DNA from: Acinetobacter brisouii CIP 110357
Lineage (GTDB): Bacteria; Pseudomonadota; Gammaproteobacteria; Pseudomonadales; Moraxellaceae
Reading direction: 5' to 3'
Length of the DNA stretch: 64,000 bases
NCBI RefSeq assembly: GCF_000488275.1
Contig: NZ_KI530762.1
Coordinates: 639,536-703,535, forward strand
Position numbers and translations under genes: made by a program. The notes under the pieces were generated by a model. It made no database searches and was not told the origin of the DNA. It saw nothing but the letters and a program-made list of their open reading frames with translations. This document shows, piece by piece, positions 7,994-16,868 of this stretch. How positions within the stretch are numbered: the first letter of the stretch is position 1; every line of letters begins with the position of its first letter.

Positions 7994-10402
7994 ATGACTC
8001 AACCCTCACAACGCTCAGGTTTTCAAACTTTGATGGCAATTGCGATTGCGCTGATTGGTTTGATTTTACTGGCTGGCGGTGCGTATGCCGCGTTCTTGGG
8101 CGCTTCTTTTTATTATGTGATTGCTGGAATTTTATTATTCATTTCGGCAATTTTATTATTACGTAATTCTGCGGCTTCGTTACTGGTTTATGCAGCACTT
8201 ATGCTTGCCACCATTCTTTGGGGTCTTTGGGAAGTCGGTTCGGACTTCTGGGCATTGGTTCCTCGTTATGACATCTTGGGTGTAATCGGGATTTTACTGT
8301 TATTACCTGCGGCAACGCGTGGTATTCAACAACCTGTAAAACTGAGTCGTATTGCCTTGGGTTCAACCCTTGTGATTGCCATTTTAGTGATGGTGTATTC
8401 GATCTTTAATGATCCACAAGAAATCAACGGTACGATTACCAACCAACAGCCTGCAAAAGCACAGGCAGTCTCAGGCGTTGCTGAAGGCGACTGGCCTGCG
8501 TATGGTCGTACTCAAGGTGGTGTACGTTATTCTCCACTGACTCAAATCAATGATAAAACGGTCAAAGATTTAAAAGTAGCATGGACATTCCGTACTGGTG
8601 ATTTGAAAACGGGCAATGACTCGGGTGAAACCACCAATCAGGTGACGCCAATCAAGATTGGCGACAACATGTACATGTGTACCACGCACCAGTTCCTGAT
8701 TGCGCTTGATCCAGCAACAGGCAAGCAAAAATGGCGCTTCGATCCGAAACTCCAAACGAATCCAAGCTTCCAGCATTTGACTTGTCGTGGCGTGTCTTAT
8801 TTTGATGCCAACAATACCCAAGGTTTTGCAGCGAGTTTGCAGCATAAAACTTCAAGTTCAGCGCAATGCCCACGTAAAGTCTTCTTGCCCGTCAACGATG
8901 GTCGTTTGATTGCGATCAATGCTGATAATGGTCAACGCTGTACTGACTTTGGCAACAATGGTGAAGTGAATTTACAAGCCAATATGCCGTATGCTTATGC
9001 AGGTGGTTATAACCCAACTTCTCCACCAGTGGTGACAGGTACAACTGTGATTATTGCGGGTTCTGTAACGGACAATTACTCTAACAAAGAACCTTCTGGT
9101 GTGATTCGTGGTTACGATGTCAACACAGGTAAATTGTTGTGGACATTCGATACTGGCGCGCAAGATCCAAATGCTTTACCAGGTCAGAACACAAACTTTG
9201 TCAACAACTCACCAAATGCATGGGCACCGCTTGCCTATGATGCGAAACTGGATATTGTCTATATTCCAACAGGTGTAGGTACGCCTGATATTTGGGGTGG
9301 TGACCGTAATGAGTTGAAAGAGCGTTATGCCAATTCGATGTTGGCGGTGAATGCAACCACAGGTAAACTGATCTGGCACTTCCAGACCACACATCACGAT
9401 TTGTGGGATATGGACGTACCATCTCAACCATCACTTGCCGATGTTAAAACCAAAGATGGTCAAACGGTTCCTGCAATTTATGTCTTGACCAAAACAGGTA
9501 ATGTATTTGTTTTGGATCGTCGTACAGGTAAAGCGATTGTACCGATTCATGAACGTGCTGTACCGCAAAAGGTTGAGCATGGTCCACAAACAGCAGGTGA
9601 ACGTTACTCTGCAACCCAACCATTCTCGGATCTGGATCTGGCACCACAAGGCAAATTGACTGATAAAGACATGTGGGGCGCGACCATGTTTGACCAGTTG
9701 ATGTGTCGTATTGAGTTCAAGAAACTGAACTACAATGGTATTTATACGCCACCATCTGTCAACGGTACGCTGGTATTCCCAGGTAACTTGGGTGTGTTTG
9801 AATGGGGCGGCATGTCCGTCAACCAAGACCGTCAAGTTGCAGTCATGAACCCAATCGGATTGCCATTTATCAGCCGTCTGATTCCTGAAAATCCAAACCG
9901 TAAAGAAACTGCCAAAGGTGCAGGCACTGAGCAGGGTATCCAGCCAATGTACGGTGTGCCGTATGGTGTGGAAATTAAACCATTCTTGTCACCAGTGGGC
10001 TTGCCATGTAAACAGCCTTCATGGGGTTATGTTGCAGGTGTGGATTTAAATACCCATCAAGTGGTTTGGAAAAAACGGATTGGTACGATTCGTGACAGCT
10101 TGCCAAAATTGTTCCAGTTACCAGCACTGAAAATTGGTGTACCTGGTTTGGGTGGTTCGATTTCAACTGCAGGTAATGTCATGTTTGTGGCAGCAACTCA
10201 AGACAACTATATCCGTGCTTACAATGTCAGCAACGGAGATAAACTTTGGGAAGCGCGTTTGCCAGCAGGTGGACAGGCAACACCAATGACTTATGAAATC
10301 AATGGTAAACAATATCTTGTGATTATGGCGGGTGGACATGGTTCATTTGGTACCAAGATGGGTGACTACCTAGTTGCTTATGCCTTACCAGATGCCAAAT
10401 AA
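7994..10402 (+). CDS. gcd: Membrane-bound PQQ-dependent glucose dehydrogenase
   Basis: About 802 residues. The N-terminal 140 residues hold five membrane segments that anchor the enzyme and pass electrons to ubiquinone. The remainder is an eight-bladed PQQ propeller starting at GDWPAYGRTQGGVRYSPL, with typical stretches WHFQTTHHDLWDMDVPSQPS and the C-terminal GGHGSFGTKMGDYLVAYALP. The enzyme oxidises aldoses such as glucose to lactones in the periplasm. I use the ATG at 7994 with GAGG seven or so bases upstream rather than the GTG two codons earlier. No pqq biosynthesis genes lie in this window. A UUCG-capped terminator follows. Confidence 0.95.
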   Translation: MTQPSQRSGFQTLMAIAIALIGLILLAGGAYAAFLGASFYYVIAGILLFISAILLLRNSAASLLVYAALMLATILWGLWEVGSDFWALVPRYDILGVIGILLLLPAATRGIQQPVKLSRIALGSTLVIAILVMVYSIFNDPQEINGTITNQQPAKAQAVSGVAEGDWPAYGRTQGGVRYSPLTQINDKTVKDLKVAWTFRTGDLKTGNDSGETTNQVTPIKIGDNMYMCTTHQFLIALDPATGKQKWRFDPKLQTNPSFQHLTCRGVSYFDANNTQGFAASLQHKTSSSAQCPRKVFLPVNDGRLIAINADNGQRCTDFGNNGEVNLQANMPYAYAGGYNPTSPPVVTGTTVIIAGSVTDNYSNKEPSGVIRGYDVNTGKLLWTFDTGAQDPNALPGQNTNFVNNSPNAWAPLAYDAKLDIVYIPTGVGTPDIWGGDRNELKERYANSMLAVNATTGKLIWHFQTTHHDLWDMDVPSQPSLADVKTKDGQTVPAIYVLTKTGNVFVLDRRTGKAIVPIHERAVPQKVEHGPQTAGERYSATQPFSDLDLAPQGKLTDKDMWGATMFDQLMCRIEFKKLNYNGIYTPPSVNGTLVFPGNLGVFEWGGMSVNQDRQVAVMNPIGLPFISRLIPENPNRKETAKGAGTEQGIQPMYGVPYGVEIKPFLSPVGLPCKQPSWGYVAGVDLNTHQVVWKKRIGTIRDSLPKLFQLPALKIGVPGLGGSISTAGNVMFVAATQDNYIRAYNVSNGDKLWEARLPAGGQATPMTYEINGKQYLVIMAGGHGSFGTKMGDYLVAYALPDAK

Positions 10403-10419
10403 GCTATAAGCTTTGATCA

Positions 10420-10446
10420 AAATGCTTACTTCGGTGGGCATTTTTT
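10420..10446 (+). terminator. UUCG-capped terminator after gcd
   Basis: The stem AAATGCTTAC / GTGGGCATTT (two G-U pairs) is closed by the stable C(TTCG)G tetraloop and followed by T6. Confidence 0.85.
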
Positions 10447-10465
10447 ATATCTATAACAATATTTT

Positions 10466-10487
10466 GGGGAAAAGTAGGGGAAAAGTA
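10466..10487 (+). repeat. Tandem 11-bp direct repeat
   Basis: Two adjacent perfect copies of GGGGAAAAGTA between the gcd terminator and the aldehyde dehydrogenase gene. No function is evident. Confidence 0.7.
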
Positions 10488-10653
10488 GGCGAAGTGCTTG
10501 AGCTAAATTTGTTAAAAAATAGATGAACTTTTAGTAATTATATTTTTATATTTATCAAAGTTTTATTGAAATTTGATCTTGGTGATCAGATCAAGAGCAC
10601 TAATCTACGCTTTAGTCGTATTCGTGCCGGATCATAACAGAAGGACGTAACAA

Positions 10654-12042
10654 ATGGCTTATGCTACAGTCAATCCATATACGGGTGAAACTTTAAAAAC
10701 TTTTCCAACTGCAAGCAAGGAAGAAGTGCTTGAAGCGATTGATCAAGCTTACAACACTTTTTTAAGTTGGAAAGAAACCAGTTTTGAACAACGTGCTGCA
10801 ATCTTGAATAAAGCAGCCAGTATTTTGCGCAATGAAACCGATAAATATGCACAATACTTAACTTTGGAAATGGGTAAGCTATTTACTGAAGCAAAGCTTG
10901 AAACCATCTTGTCGGCTGAAATTTTAGAATATTATGCCAAGCATGCCGAAAAATTATTAGCACCAGAAAAACTCCCAACTGATGCACAAGGCGTTGAAGC
11001 AACCCTATACCATGAACCACAAGGTGTATTGCTTGCAGTTGAGCCGTGGAATTTCCCGTTCTATCAAATCGCACGGATCATCGCGCCTCAACTGTCAGCA
11101 GGTAACACGATTCTGTTAAAACACGCGTCAAATGTGCCACAAAGTGCCAACGTGTTTGAAGAATTGATGCTTGAAGCGGGTTTACCTCAAGGCGCATTTA
11201 AAAACTTATATTTAGCGCATGAACATACTGCAGTGATTCTCAACGATCGCCGTGTATGTGGTGTGGCATTGACAGGTTCTGAAGCAGCAGGTGCAATTGT
11301 GGCTGCTGAAGCAGGTAAGGCACTGAAAAAATCAACTTTAGAGTTGGGCGGTGCAGATGCTTTTGTAGTGCTTGAAGATGCTGATCTACAAAAAACTGTG
11401 GACTGGGCGGTGATGGGTCGTCACTGGAATGCAGGTCAGGTTTGTGTTTCGTCTAAACGCCTGATTGTGGTTGATGCAATTTATGATCAATTCTTGGCAT
11501 TGTACAAAGAAGGTGTGGCAAAACTTAAAGCAGGCGATCCGATGGATCCTGAAACCACGCTTGCGCCATTGTCTTCACAAAAAGCCGCTGACGATTTGAA
11601 AAAACAGGTCGAAAAAGCGATTGAAGCAGGTGCTGTGGTTGAAGTGATTGGTGCGCCAGTGCCAGAGCAGGGTGCTTTCTTCCAGCCATTACTCATGACC
11701 AACTTGCATGAAAATAACGAAGCGCGCCATTGGGAGTTTTTTGGCCCAGTGACTCAACTTTACCGTGCCAAAGATGAAGCCGATGCGATTCGTATCGCGA
11801 ATGATACGCCGTTTGGTTTGGGTGGTTCGGTGTTTACCCAAGACCATGCACGTGGTGTTGAAGTTGCAAAACAAATCTATACAGGTATGGTGTTCATTAA
11901 CCATCCAACTATGGTGAAAGCTGATTTGCCATTTGGTGGGGTTGCACACTCGGGTTATGGTCGTGAACTGATCGGTTTAGGTATTAAAGAGTTTGTGAAT
12001 CATAAACTTGTTGGTGTAGCAGATATTGATGCACCATTCTAA
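10654..12042 (+). CDS. NAD(P)-dependent succinate-semialdehyde dehydrogenase, Sad/YneI-like
   Basis: A 462-residue aldehyde dehydrogenase, the same length as E. coli Sad (YneI). The catalytic glutamate is Glu230 (STLELGGADAF) and the nucleophile Cys264 (NAGQVCVSSKR), the usual 34 residues apart. The coenzyme segment AVEPWNFPFYQI and the C-terminal PFGGVAHSGYGRELIG are intact. By overall resemblance it oxidises succinic semialdehyde to succinate, but other short aldehydes are possible and no GABA genes are adjacent. An AGAAGGA Shine-Dalgarno precedes the ATG. It has its own terminator and appears monocistronic. Confidence 0.85.
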   Translation: MAYATVNPYTGETLKTFPTASKEEVLEAIDQAYNTFLSWKETSFEQRAAILNKAASILRNETDKYAQYLTLEMGKLFTEAKLETILSAEILEYYAKHAEKLLAPEKLPTDAQGVEATLYHEPQGVLLAVEPWNFPFYQIARIIAPQLSAGNTILLKHASNVPQSANVFEELMLEAGLPQGAFKNLYLAHEHTAVILNDRRVCGVALTGSEAAGAIVAAEAGKALKKSTLELGGADAFVVLEDADLQKTVDWAVMGRHWNAGQVCVSSKRLIVVDAIYDQFLALYKEGVAKLKAGDPMDPETTLAPLSSQKAADDLKKQVEKAIEAGAVVEVIGAPVPEQGAFFQPLLMTNLHENNEARHWEFFGPVTQLYRAKDEADAIRIANDTPFGLGGSVFTQDHARGVEVAKQIYTGMVFINHPTMVKADLPFGGVAHSGYGRELIGLGIKEFVNHKLVGVADIDAPF

Positions 12043-12064
12043 ACAGCACTGAAATACAAGTTTT

Positions 12065-12099
12065 AAAAAAAGCTGACCTCAATCGAGATCAGCTTTTTT
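12065..12099 (+). terminator. Terminator after the aldehyde dehydrogenase gene
   Basis: The stem AAAGCTGA-CTC / GAG-TCAGCTTT has a single C-A mismatch on the plus strand and an AATC loop, followed by T7. On the minus strand the mismatch becomes a wobble. Confidence 0.8.
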
Positions 12100-12216
12100 A
12101 TTGCAGAAAGCTCTTTATCAGTAAAACCGTTATTAAATATGTAAAAAAAGCATTTTGTTGATGAATTAAAGCCCTTTATGCTATGGCAGTTAAATTGAAC
12201 TTACTAGCTGAACGCC

Positions 12217-13860
12217 ATGTATTTATACACTGATTTCGATCAGCAACTGGTGAATGAACGAGTTGCACAATTCCGCGATCAAACAGAACGTTATCTCGCG
12301 GGAAAATTGACCGAAGACGAATACCGCCCATTGCGTCTACAAAATGGTTTATATGTACAGCGTTATGCGCCAATGTTACGTATTGCCGTGCCGTATGGCT
12401 TAATGAACTCAAAGCAATTGCGTAAAATTGCAGATATTTCTAAAGAATATGACCGTGGTTATGCTCACGTATCGACACGCCAAAATATTCAGTTGAACTG
12501 GCCAGCGCTTGAAGATGTGCCAGATATTTTAACTGAACTGGCAACGGTGCAAATGCATGCTATTCAGACTTCAGGAAACTGTATTCGTAACACAACAACT
12601 GACCAATATGCAGGTGTTGTGGCAGGGGAAATTGCTGACCCGCGCCCAACCTGTGAATTGATTCGTCAGTGGAGTACATTCCACCCTGAATTTGCATTCT
12701 TGCCACGTAAGTTCAAAATTGCAGTGTCTGCACTTGAAGAAAAAGACCGTGCTGCAACGTCATTTCACGATATTGGTGTATATATCGTGAAAAACGAAGC
12801 AGGTGAAATCGGCTATAAAATCAAAGTCGGTGGTGGTTTAGGTCGTACACCAGTGATAGGTAGTGTGATTCGTGAATTCCTGCCACGTGAAGATTTGATC
12901 GCTTATTTAGATGCAGTGTTACGCGTTTATAACCTGCATGGTCGCCGTGACAACAAATACAAAGCGCGTATCAAAATCTTGGTGAAAGCCATGACGCCTG
13001 AAGTCTTCGCTGAAAAAGTTGAAGCTGAATTTGCACATACGCGTGAGCCACTGAAAATTCAACCAGAATTCTTGGCAAAAATGGATGCGGTCTTTACACC
13101 ATTTGCTTATCAGGATTTGCCTGACGAAGATTTTACTGAATTGTTCGCGCAATATCCAAAATTCAAGCAATGGTTTAATGTCAACACCAACGCACATAAA
13201 GTTAAAGGCTATCGTATCGTGACGATTAGCTTAAAACGTGCAGGTATTGCACCAGGGGATATGACGACGGAAGAAATGCATTTTATTGCAGATCTTGCAG
13301 ACAAATATACCTTTGGTGAGTTGCGTACTACACATGAGCAAAATATTTCTCTAGCCGATGTACCGCAAAAAGATGTATTTGCATTATGGCAAGCACTGGA
13401 AAATGCCAACATGGCACGCGCACATATTGGTTTTATTACCGATATTATCTGCTGTCCAGGTGGTGATTTCTGCTCATTGGCAAATGCAAAATCAATTCCA
13501 ATTTCTGAAGCGATTACTCGTCGTTTCGAAGACTTGGATACTGTTTATAACTTGGGTCATTTAGACTTAAATATCTCAGGTTGTATGAATGCCTGCGGTC
13601 ATCACCATGTCGGTAATATTGGTATTTTAGGTGTTGATAAAAAAGGTGCAGAGTTCTACCAAATCACTTTGGGTGGTAACTCAGACCATGATGCTTCAAT
13701 TGGCGATATCTTGGGGCCTTCTTTTGCCGCAGATGCTGTGCCAGATGTTGTTGAGGAAATCCTGAATACTTACCTTGATTTACGTCAAGAAGGCGAAGAG
13801 TTTATTGAAACTTACCGTCGTGTGGGGATTCAACCGTTTAAGGAGCGTGCATATGCTTAA
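12217..13860 (+). CDS. cysI: Sulfite reductase, siroheme/4Fe-4S hemoprotein
   Basis: A 547-residue member of the nitrite/sulfite reductase family. The cluster and siroheme ligands are present as C-x5-C in CCPGGDFCSLANAKS (Cys413 and Cys419) and C-x3-C in NISGCMNACGHHHVG (Cys456 and Cys460). Two repeated ferredoxin-like halves are recognisable, the first around YAHVSTRQNIQLNWP and the second around GELRTTHEQNISL. It reduces sulfite to sulfide in cysteine synthesis. The 3' end overlaps the DUF934 gene by 8 bp, a conserved partnership in Acinetobacter and pseudomonads that favours sulfite over nitrite as substrate. The ribosome binding site is weak. Confidence 0.9.
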   Translation: MYLYTDFDQQLVNERVAQFRDQTERYLAGKLTEDEYRPLRLQNGLYVQRYAPMLRIAVPYGLMNSKQLRKIADISKEYDRGYAHVSTRQNIQLNWPALEDVPDILTELATVQMHAIQTSGNCIRNTTTDQYAGVVAGEIADPRPTCELIRQWSTFHPEFAFLPRKFKIAVSALEEKDRAATSFHDIGVYIVKNEAGEIGYKIKVGGGLGRTPVIGSVIREFLPREDLIAYLDAVLRVYNLHGRRDNKYKARIKILVKAMTPEVFAEKVEAEFAHTREPLKIQPEFLAKMDAVFTPFAYQDLPDEDFTELFAQYPKFKQWFNVNTNAHKVKGYRIVTISLKRAGIAPGDMTTEEMHFIADLADKYTFGELRTTHEQNISLADVPQKDVFALWQALENANMARAHIGFITDIICCPGGDFCSLANAKSIPISEAITRRFEDLDTVYNLGHLDLNISGCMNACGHHHVGNIGILGVDKKGAEFYQITLGGNSDHDASIGDILGPSFAADAVPDVVEEILNTYLDLRQEGEEFIETYRRVGIQPFKERAYA

Positions 13861-14338
13861 TTTAGCCTTACCTGTGCTATTTAAAGATGGCACGATTCAA
13901 GACAATACTTATCAGGCCGTTGCTGAAGATGGTACAGTGCCACAAGGTGATGTAGTTTTGACGACAGCTCAGCTTGAGCAATTGAGCCAAGTACAAGGCA
14001 AAAAAGCTTTGTATATTACAGTGAATGATTCACCTGAAACACATCACTATCCATTAGAGCAGCTTGATAGCATTTTTATTGAGTTTGCTGGTTTTAATGA
14101 TGGTCGTGGCTATTCATTTGCAGCGTTGTTACGCCGTCAAGGTTATCAGGGTGAATTGCGCGCTGTAGGCGATATCTTTAAAGACGTTTTAAATTATTTA
14201 AAACGTTCTGGCTTTGACAGCTTTGTGGTCAAAGAAGGTAAAGATGTTCAAGAAGCTGCAGCAGGGTTGAAAGACTTTACCAACCCGTACCAAATTTCAA
14301 CAGCAGTTCCACAAGCGGGTTATCAAACTGGCGCTTAA
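13853..14338 (+). CDS. DUF934 protein, sulfite reduction partner
   Basis: 161 residues, DUF934 family. The start is the ATG at 13853, preceded by AGGAG seven bases upstream and lying inside the last codons of cysI, so the pair is translationally coupled. The conserved core is IFIEFAGFNDGRGYSFAALLRRQGYQGELRAVGD (described by position, residues about 77-110), with a following FKDVLNYLKRSGFDSF stretch. Family members are annotated as probable accessory oxidoreductases of assimilatory sulfite reduction, but no cofactor motif is visible here and the biochemical role is unproven. A terminator follows. Confidence 0.88.
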   Translation: MLNLALPVLFKDGTIQDNTYQAVAEDGTVPQGDVVLTTAQLEQLSQVQGKKALYITVNDSPETHHYPLEQLDSIFIEFAGFNDGRGYSFAALLRRQGYQGELRAVGDIFKDVLNYLKRSGFDSFVVKEGKDVQEAAAGLKDFTNPYQISTAVPQAGYQTGA

Positions 14339-14349
14339 CTGCTAAATTA

Positions 14350-14380
14350 AAAAAAAGCTGGATTTGTTCCAGCTTTTTTT
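14350..14380 (+). terminator. Terminator of cysI-DUF934 operon
   Basis: The stem AAGCTGGA / TCCAGCTT with a short TTTGT loop is flanked by A-rich sequence and followed by T7. Confidence 0.85.
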
Positions 14381-14449
14381 ATGTCTAAATTTTCAGATGA
14401 GAAAAAGTGGAGTGTTGATCATAAGAAAACAATTCATTTGAAACCCGAT

Positions 14450-14968
14450 CTAGCAACTCAAAGGTGTTTCATGCCGAACACTTCCCATCATATTGAGAAT
14501 GATTTTACGGTGAGGTGCGTCATACTGGCTACAGTAATAAAAACTACCCATGGAGCCTCTAGGTAAACCTGTATTTCCTTGAAAAACTAAATTAGGTGAA
14601 CCTAAACTACCTTGCCAGCGCAGATTGCCATAGCGAAGCTGCATCGGGTAAGTATTTAGCAATTTTTCATGCGTTTCTCTGCTGCGATTTTGATTTAAAT
14701 CGAGAAAGGAGATTGATCCTGTTGCCCAGTCATTGCGACTACAACTTTCAAAATCTTCACTAGCACAAACTACAACGTTATTATGATATAAAACAGCATG
14801 TTGTTTGGCCTGCTGTAAATGTAGACTTAATTGAATAGGAATAAGTTGGGATTCTTGCTTTGCTTTGGTATGATGATAAAAAGGCATCACCATCATGGAC
14901 AGGAGAGCTAAAATAATGATTGCAATCATCAGTTCTAATATGCTAAATCCACCTTTTATAAGATTCAT
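14450..14968 (-). CDS. GspH/FimT-type pseudopilin
   Basis: 172 residues with a class III prepilin leader: MNLIKGG followed by FSILELMIAIIILALLSMMV. PilD-type cleavage is expected between Gly7 and Phe8, leaving the key Glu at mature position 5 (Glu12 in the precursor). The body fits the GspH/FimT minor pseudopilin domain: helix, then a beta-rich region ending YCSQYDAPHRKIILNMMGS, with cysteine pairs at the C-terminal end. Minor pilins prime type IV pilus assembly or type II secretion. No fimU/pilV/pilW/pilX/pilE or gsp genes lie beside it, so this is an orphan copy. The intergenic region to ompA is divergent. Confidence 0.82.
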   Translation of the reverse strand: MNLIKGGFSILELMIAIIILALLSMMVMPFYHHTKAKQESQLIPIQLSLHLQQAKQHAVLYHNNVVVCASEDFESCSRNDWATGSISFLDLNQNRSRETHEKLLNTYPMQLRYGNLRWQGSLGSPNLVFQGNTGLPRGSMGSFYYCSQYDAPHRKIILNMMGSVRHETPLSC

Positions 14969-15279
14969 TTGATCGTTTCCATTGTAATTTTTAATCGTAA
15001 AAAATATGTTTTTTATGCATTTATTTTTATTCTTTAATCTAATGTGTAAAAAATTTATGCGCCAATGTGAATTAAATTTGATAAAATTTTACCGAATTAC
15101 AACGGAAATTGTAAGGAAATTTGTCAATAATTCGTTCTTAGATTTGGGTTATTGACTGACAATCAGTCAATAGAAGTACAAGATTGGCTTAAATAATAAT
15201 CGAGATATTTAAAATCTTGATCAGTAAATAAAAATTTTAGGCTGAGCTTAAAATAATTGTTTTTCTCTGGAGGATATCC
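14969..15279. promoter_or_regulatory. Divergent control region, pseudopilin / ompA copy 1
   Basis: 311 bp, AT-rich, without an ORF. It contains a perfect inverted repeat (15151-15171) and, near its end, a 5' untranslated stretch partly similar to the one before ompA copy 2 (AGTAAATAA ... TTTAGG ... AAAATAATTG). Confidence 0.6.
15151..15171. promoter_or_regulatory. Perfect 21-bp palindrome, candidate operator
   Basis: The arms ATTGACTGA and TCAGTCAAT are separated by CAA. Length and symmetry resemble TetR-family operators. It lies about 110 bp before the first ompA ATG and is absent before the second copy. Confidence 0.5.
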
Positions 15280-16359
15280 ATGAAATTAAGTCGTATTGCT
15301 GTTGCTACATTGCTTGCAGCGTCTCCATTTGTTGCAGCAAATGCTGGTGTTACAGTTACCCCATTGTTACTTGGTTATACATTCCAAGGTACTGAACATA
15401 ATAACGGAAATGATCACCTTCTTGATTCAAAAGCGGGTCAAGGTGAAGCACAAGACGATTTAGCAGTAGGTGCAGCGCTTGGTGTTGAATTAACACCATG
15501 GTTAAGCTTCGAAGCTGAATACCTTCAAGTGAAAGGCGATGTTAAAGGTGGTGCAGTTAATGCTCCAGGCGCTGAATACAAGCAAAAACAAATCAACGGT
15601 AACTTTATTGCGACCTCTGATTTGATCACTAAAAACTACGACAGCAAAATCAAGCCATATGTATTGTTAGGTGCTGGTCACTATGACTATGATTTTACTG
15701 GTGTAAACCGTGGTACACGTGGTAACTCAGAAGCAGGTACTTTGGGTAACGTAGGTGCAGGTGTATTCTGGCGTTTAAATGATGCATTGTCGCTACGTAC
15801 AGAAGCACGTGCAACATACAACATTGATGAAGATTTCTGGAACTATACAGCGCTTGCTGGTTTGAACGTTGTGATCGGTGGTCACTTGAAACCTGCTGCG
15901 CCAGTAACAGAAGTGCAACCTGTAACTCCAGCGCCAGTTGTTCAACCACAACCACAGCCACAAGAGTTGACAGAAGACTTGAACATGGAACTCCGTGTGT
16001 TCTTTGATACCAACAAGTCAAACATCAAACCACAATACAAACCTGAAATTGCAAAAGTTGCAGAGAAACTTTCTGAGTATCCAAATGCAACAGCGCGTAT
16101 TGAAGGTCACACAGACAACACAGGTCCACGTAAGTTAAACGAACGTTTATCATTGGCACGTGCAAACTCTGTAAAATCAGCACTTGTACATGAATACAAT
16201 GTTGATCCATCACGTTTAACTACTCAAGGTTTTGCATGGGATCAACCGATTGCTGACAACAACACGAAAGAAGGTCGTGCAATGAACCGTCGTGTATTTG
16301 CTGCTATTACTGGTAGCCGTACAGTGATTGCTCAACCGACAGCGCCAGCAGCTCAATAA
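15280..16359 (+). CDS. ompA: OmpA family outer membrane protein, copy 1
   Basis: 359 residues. A signal peptide ([20 protein letters not shown], cleavage about 22) is followed by an eight-stranded barrel to about residue 205. A Pro/Gln-rich linker ([17 protein letters not shown]) leads into a C-terminal OmpA-like domain with [40 protein letters not shown] and RRVFAAI. This domain binds diaminopimelate of peptidoglycan. OmpA is the main non-specific porin and envelope anchor of Acinetobacter, also linked to adhesion and virulence. A strong GGAGG precedes the ATG and optimal-looking codons suggest high expression. The gene is duplicated identically 1,620 bp downstream, under different upstream sequence. 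Confidence 0.95.
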   Translation: MKLSRIAVATLLAASPFVAANAGVTVTPLLLGYTFQGTEHNNGNDHLLDSKAGQGEAQDDLAVGAALGVELTPWLSFEAEYLQVKGDVKGGAVNAPGAEYKQKQINGNFIATSDLITKNYDSKIKPYVLLGAGHYDYDFTGVNRGTRGNSEAGTLGNVGAGVFWRLNDALSLRTEARATYNIDEDFWNYTALAGLNVVIGGHLKPAAPVTEVQPVTPAPVVQPQPQPQELTEDLNMELRVFFDTNKSNIKPQYKPEIAKVAEKLSEYPNATARIEGHTDNTGPRKLNERLSLARANSVKSALVHEYNVDPSRLTTQGFAWDQPIADNNTKEGRAMNRRVFAAITGSRTVIAQPTAPAAQ

Positions 16360-16380
16360 TTTGAGTTGAGGTGAAAAAGA

Positions 16381-16407
16381 AAGCGGCTCATAAGAGCCGC
16401 TTTTTTT
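16381..16407 (+). terminator. Terminator of ompA copy 1
   Basis: The stem AAGCGGCTC / GAGCCGCTT with an ATAA loop is followed by T7. It is part of the repeated unit. Confidence 0.9.
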
Positions 16408-16868
16408 GTCATGGATATTTTAATAGGTGAATCATGATTAATGGGTTGAAAAGAATAGAGTAAATAATGAGGTTATTAAAAATTAAAATAAACTGAATAA
16501 TTTTTAAATATAATTAAAAATTATACCTGTTTATATGGTTATTATTGTTGAACTATATAGTTATTTATATATTGGGTTATCTGAATTTTGATCTAAATTA
16601 TTATATTTATTGATATTTTTTTGAAACTTTTTATGAACTACATTTTTTTGTAACTACATTATATAAATTTCAAAAGTTTAATTTGTAAATTGAATGCAAA
16701 TCAGAGTAAAACAATATTTGAAGTAAAATAGTTTAATCTAAAAAAAGATGACCTTAGTCATGCTATTCAAGTTTAAATTTTCTGAATGAGCTTGTATTAT
16801 ACAGACTCGAAACTTTAAAAGACTGAGATGTAAGAATATCTCAGAAAGTAAATAATTTAGGTCATACC
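16408..16868 (+). promoter_or_regulatory. Unique AT-rich spacer and promoter region of ompA copy 2
   Basis: 461 bp with no ORF of note. It contains short inverted repeats: ATGAC-CTTA-GTCAT at 16748-16761 and CTGAGAT / ATCTCAG at 16823-16844. The latter falls in the presumed 5' untranslated region. It shows only patchy resemblance to the sequence before copy 1, so the two ompA genes should have different promoters. Confidence 0.6.

Larger units (their letters stand above)
15249..16407 (+). repeat. 1,159-bp direct repeat, copy 1 (ompA unit)
   Basis: By line-by-line comparison it is identical to 16869-18027, at a period of exactly 1,620 bp. It covers the last 31 nt of the leader, the ribosome binding site, the whole gene and the terminator into its T-run. 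Identity stops at once on both sides (T versus C on the left, G versus T on the right). Confidence 0.95.
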
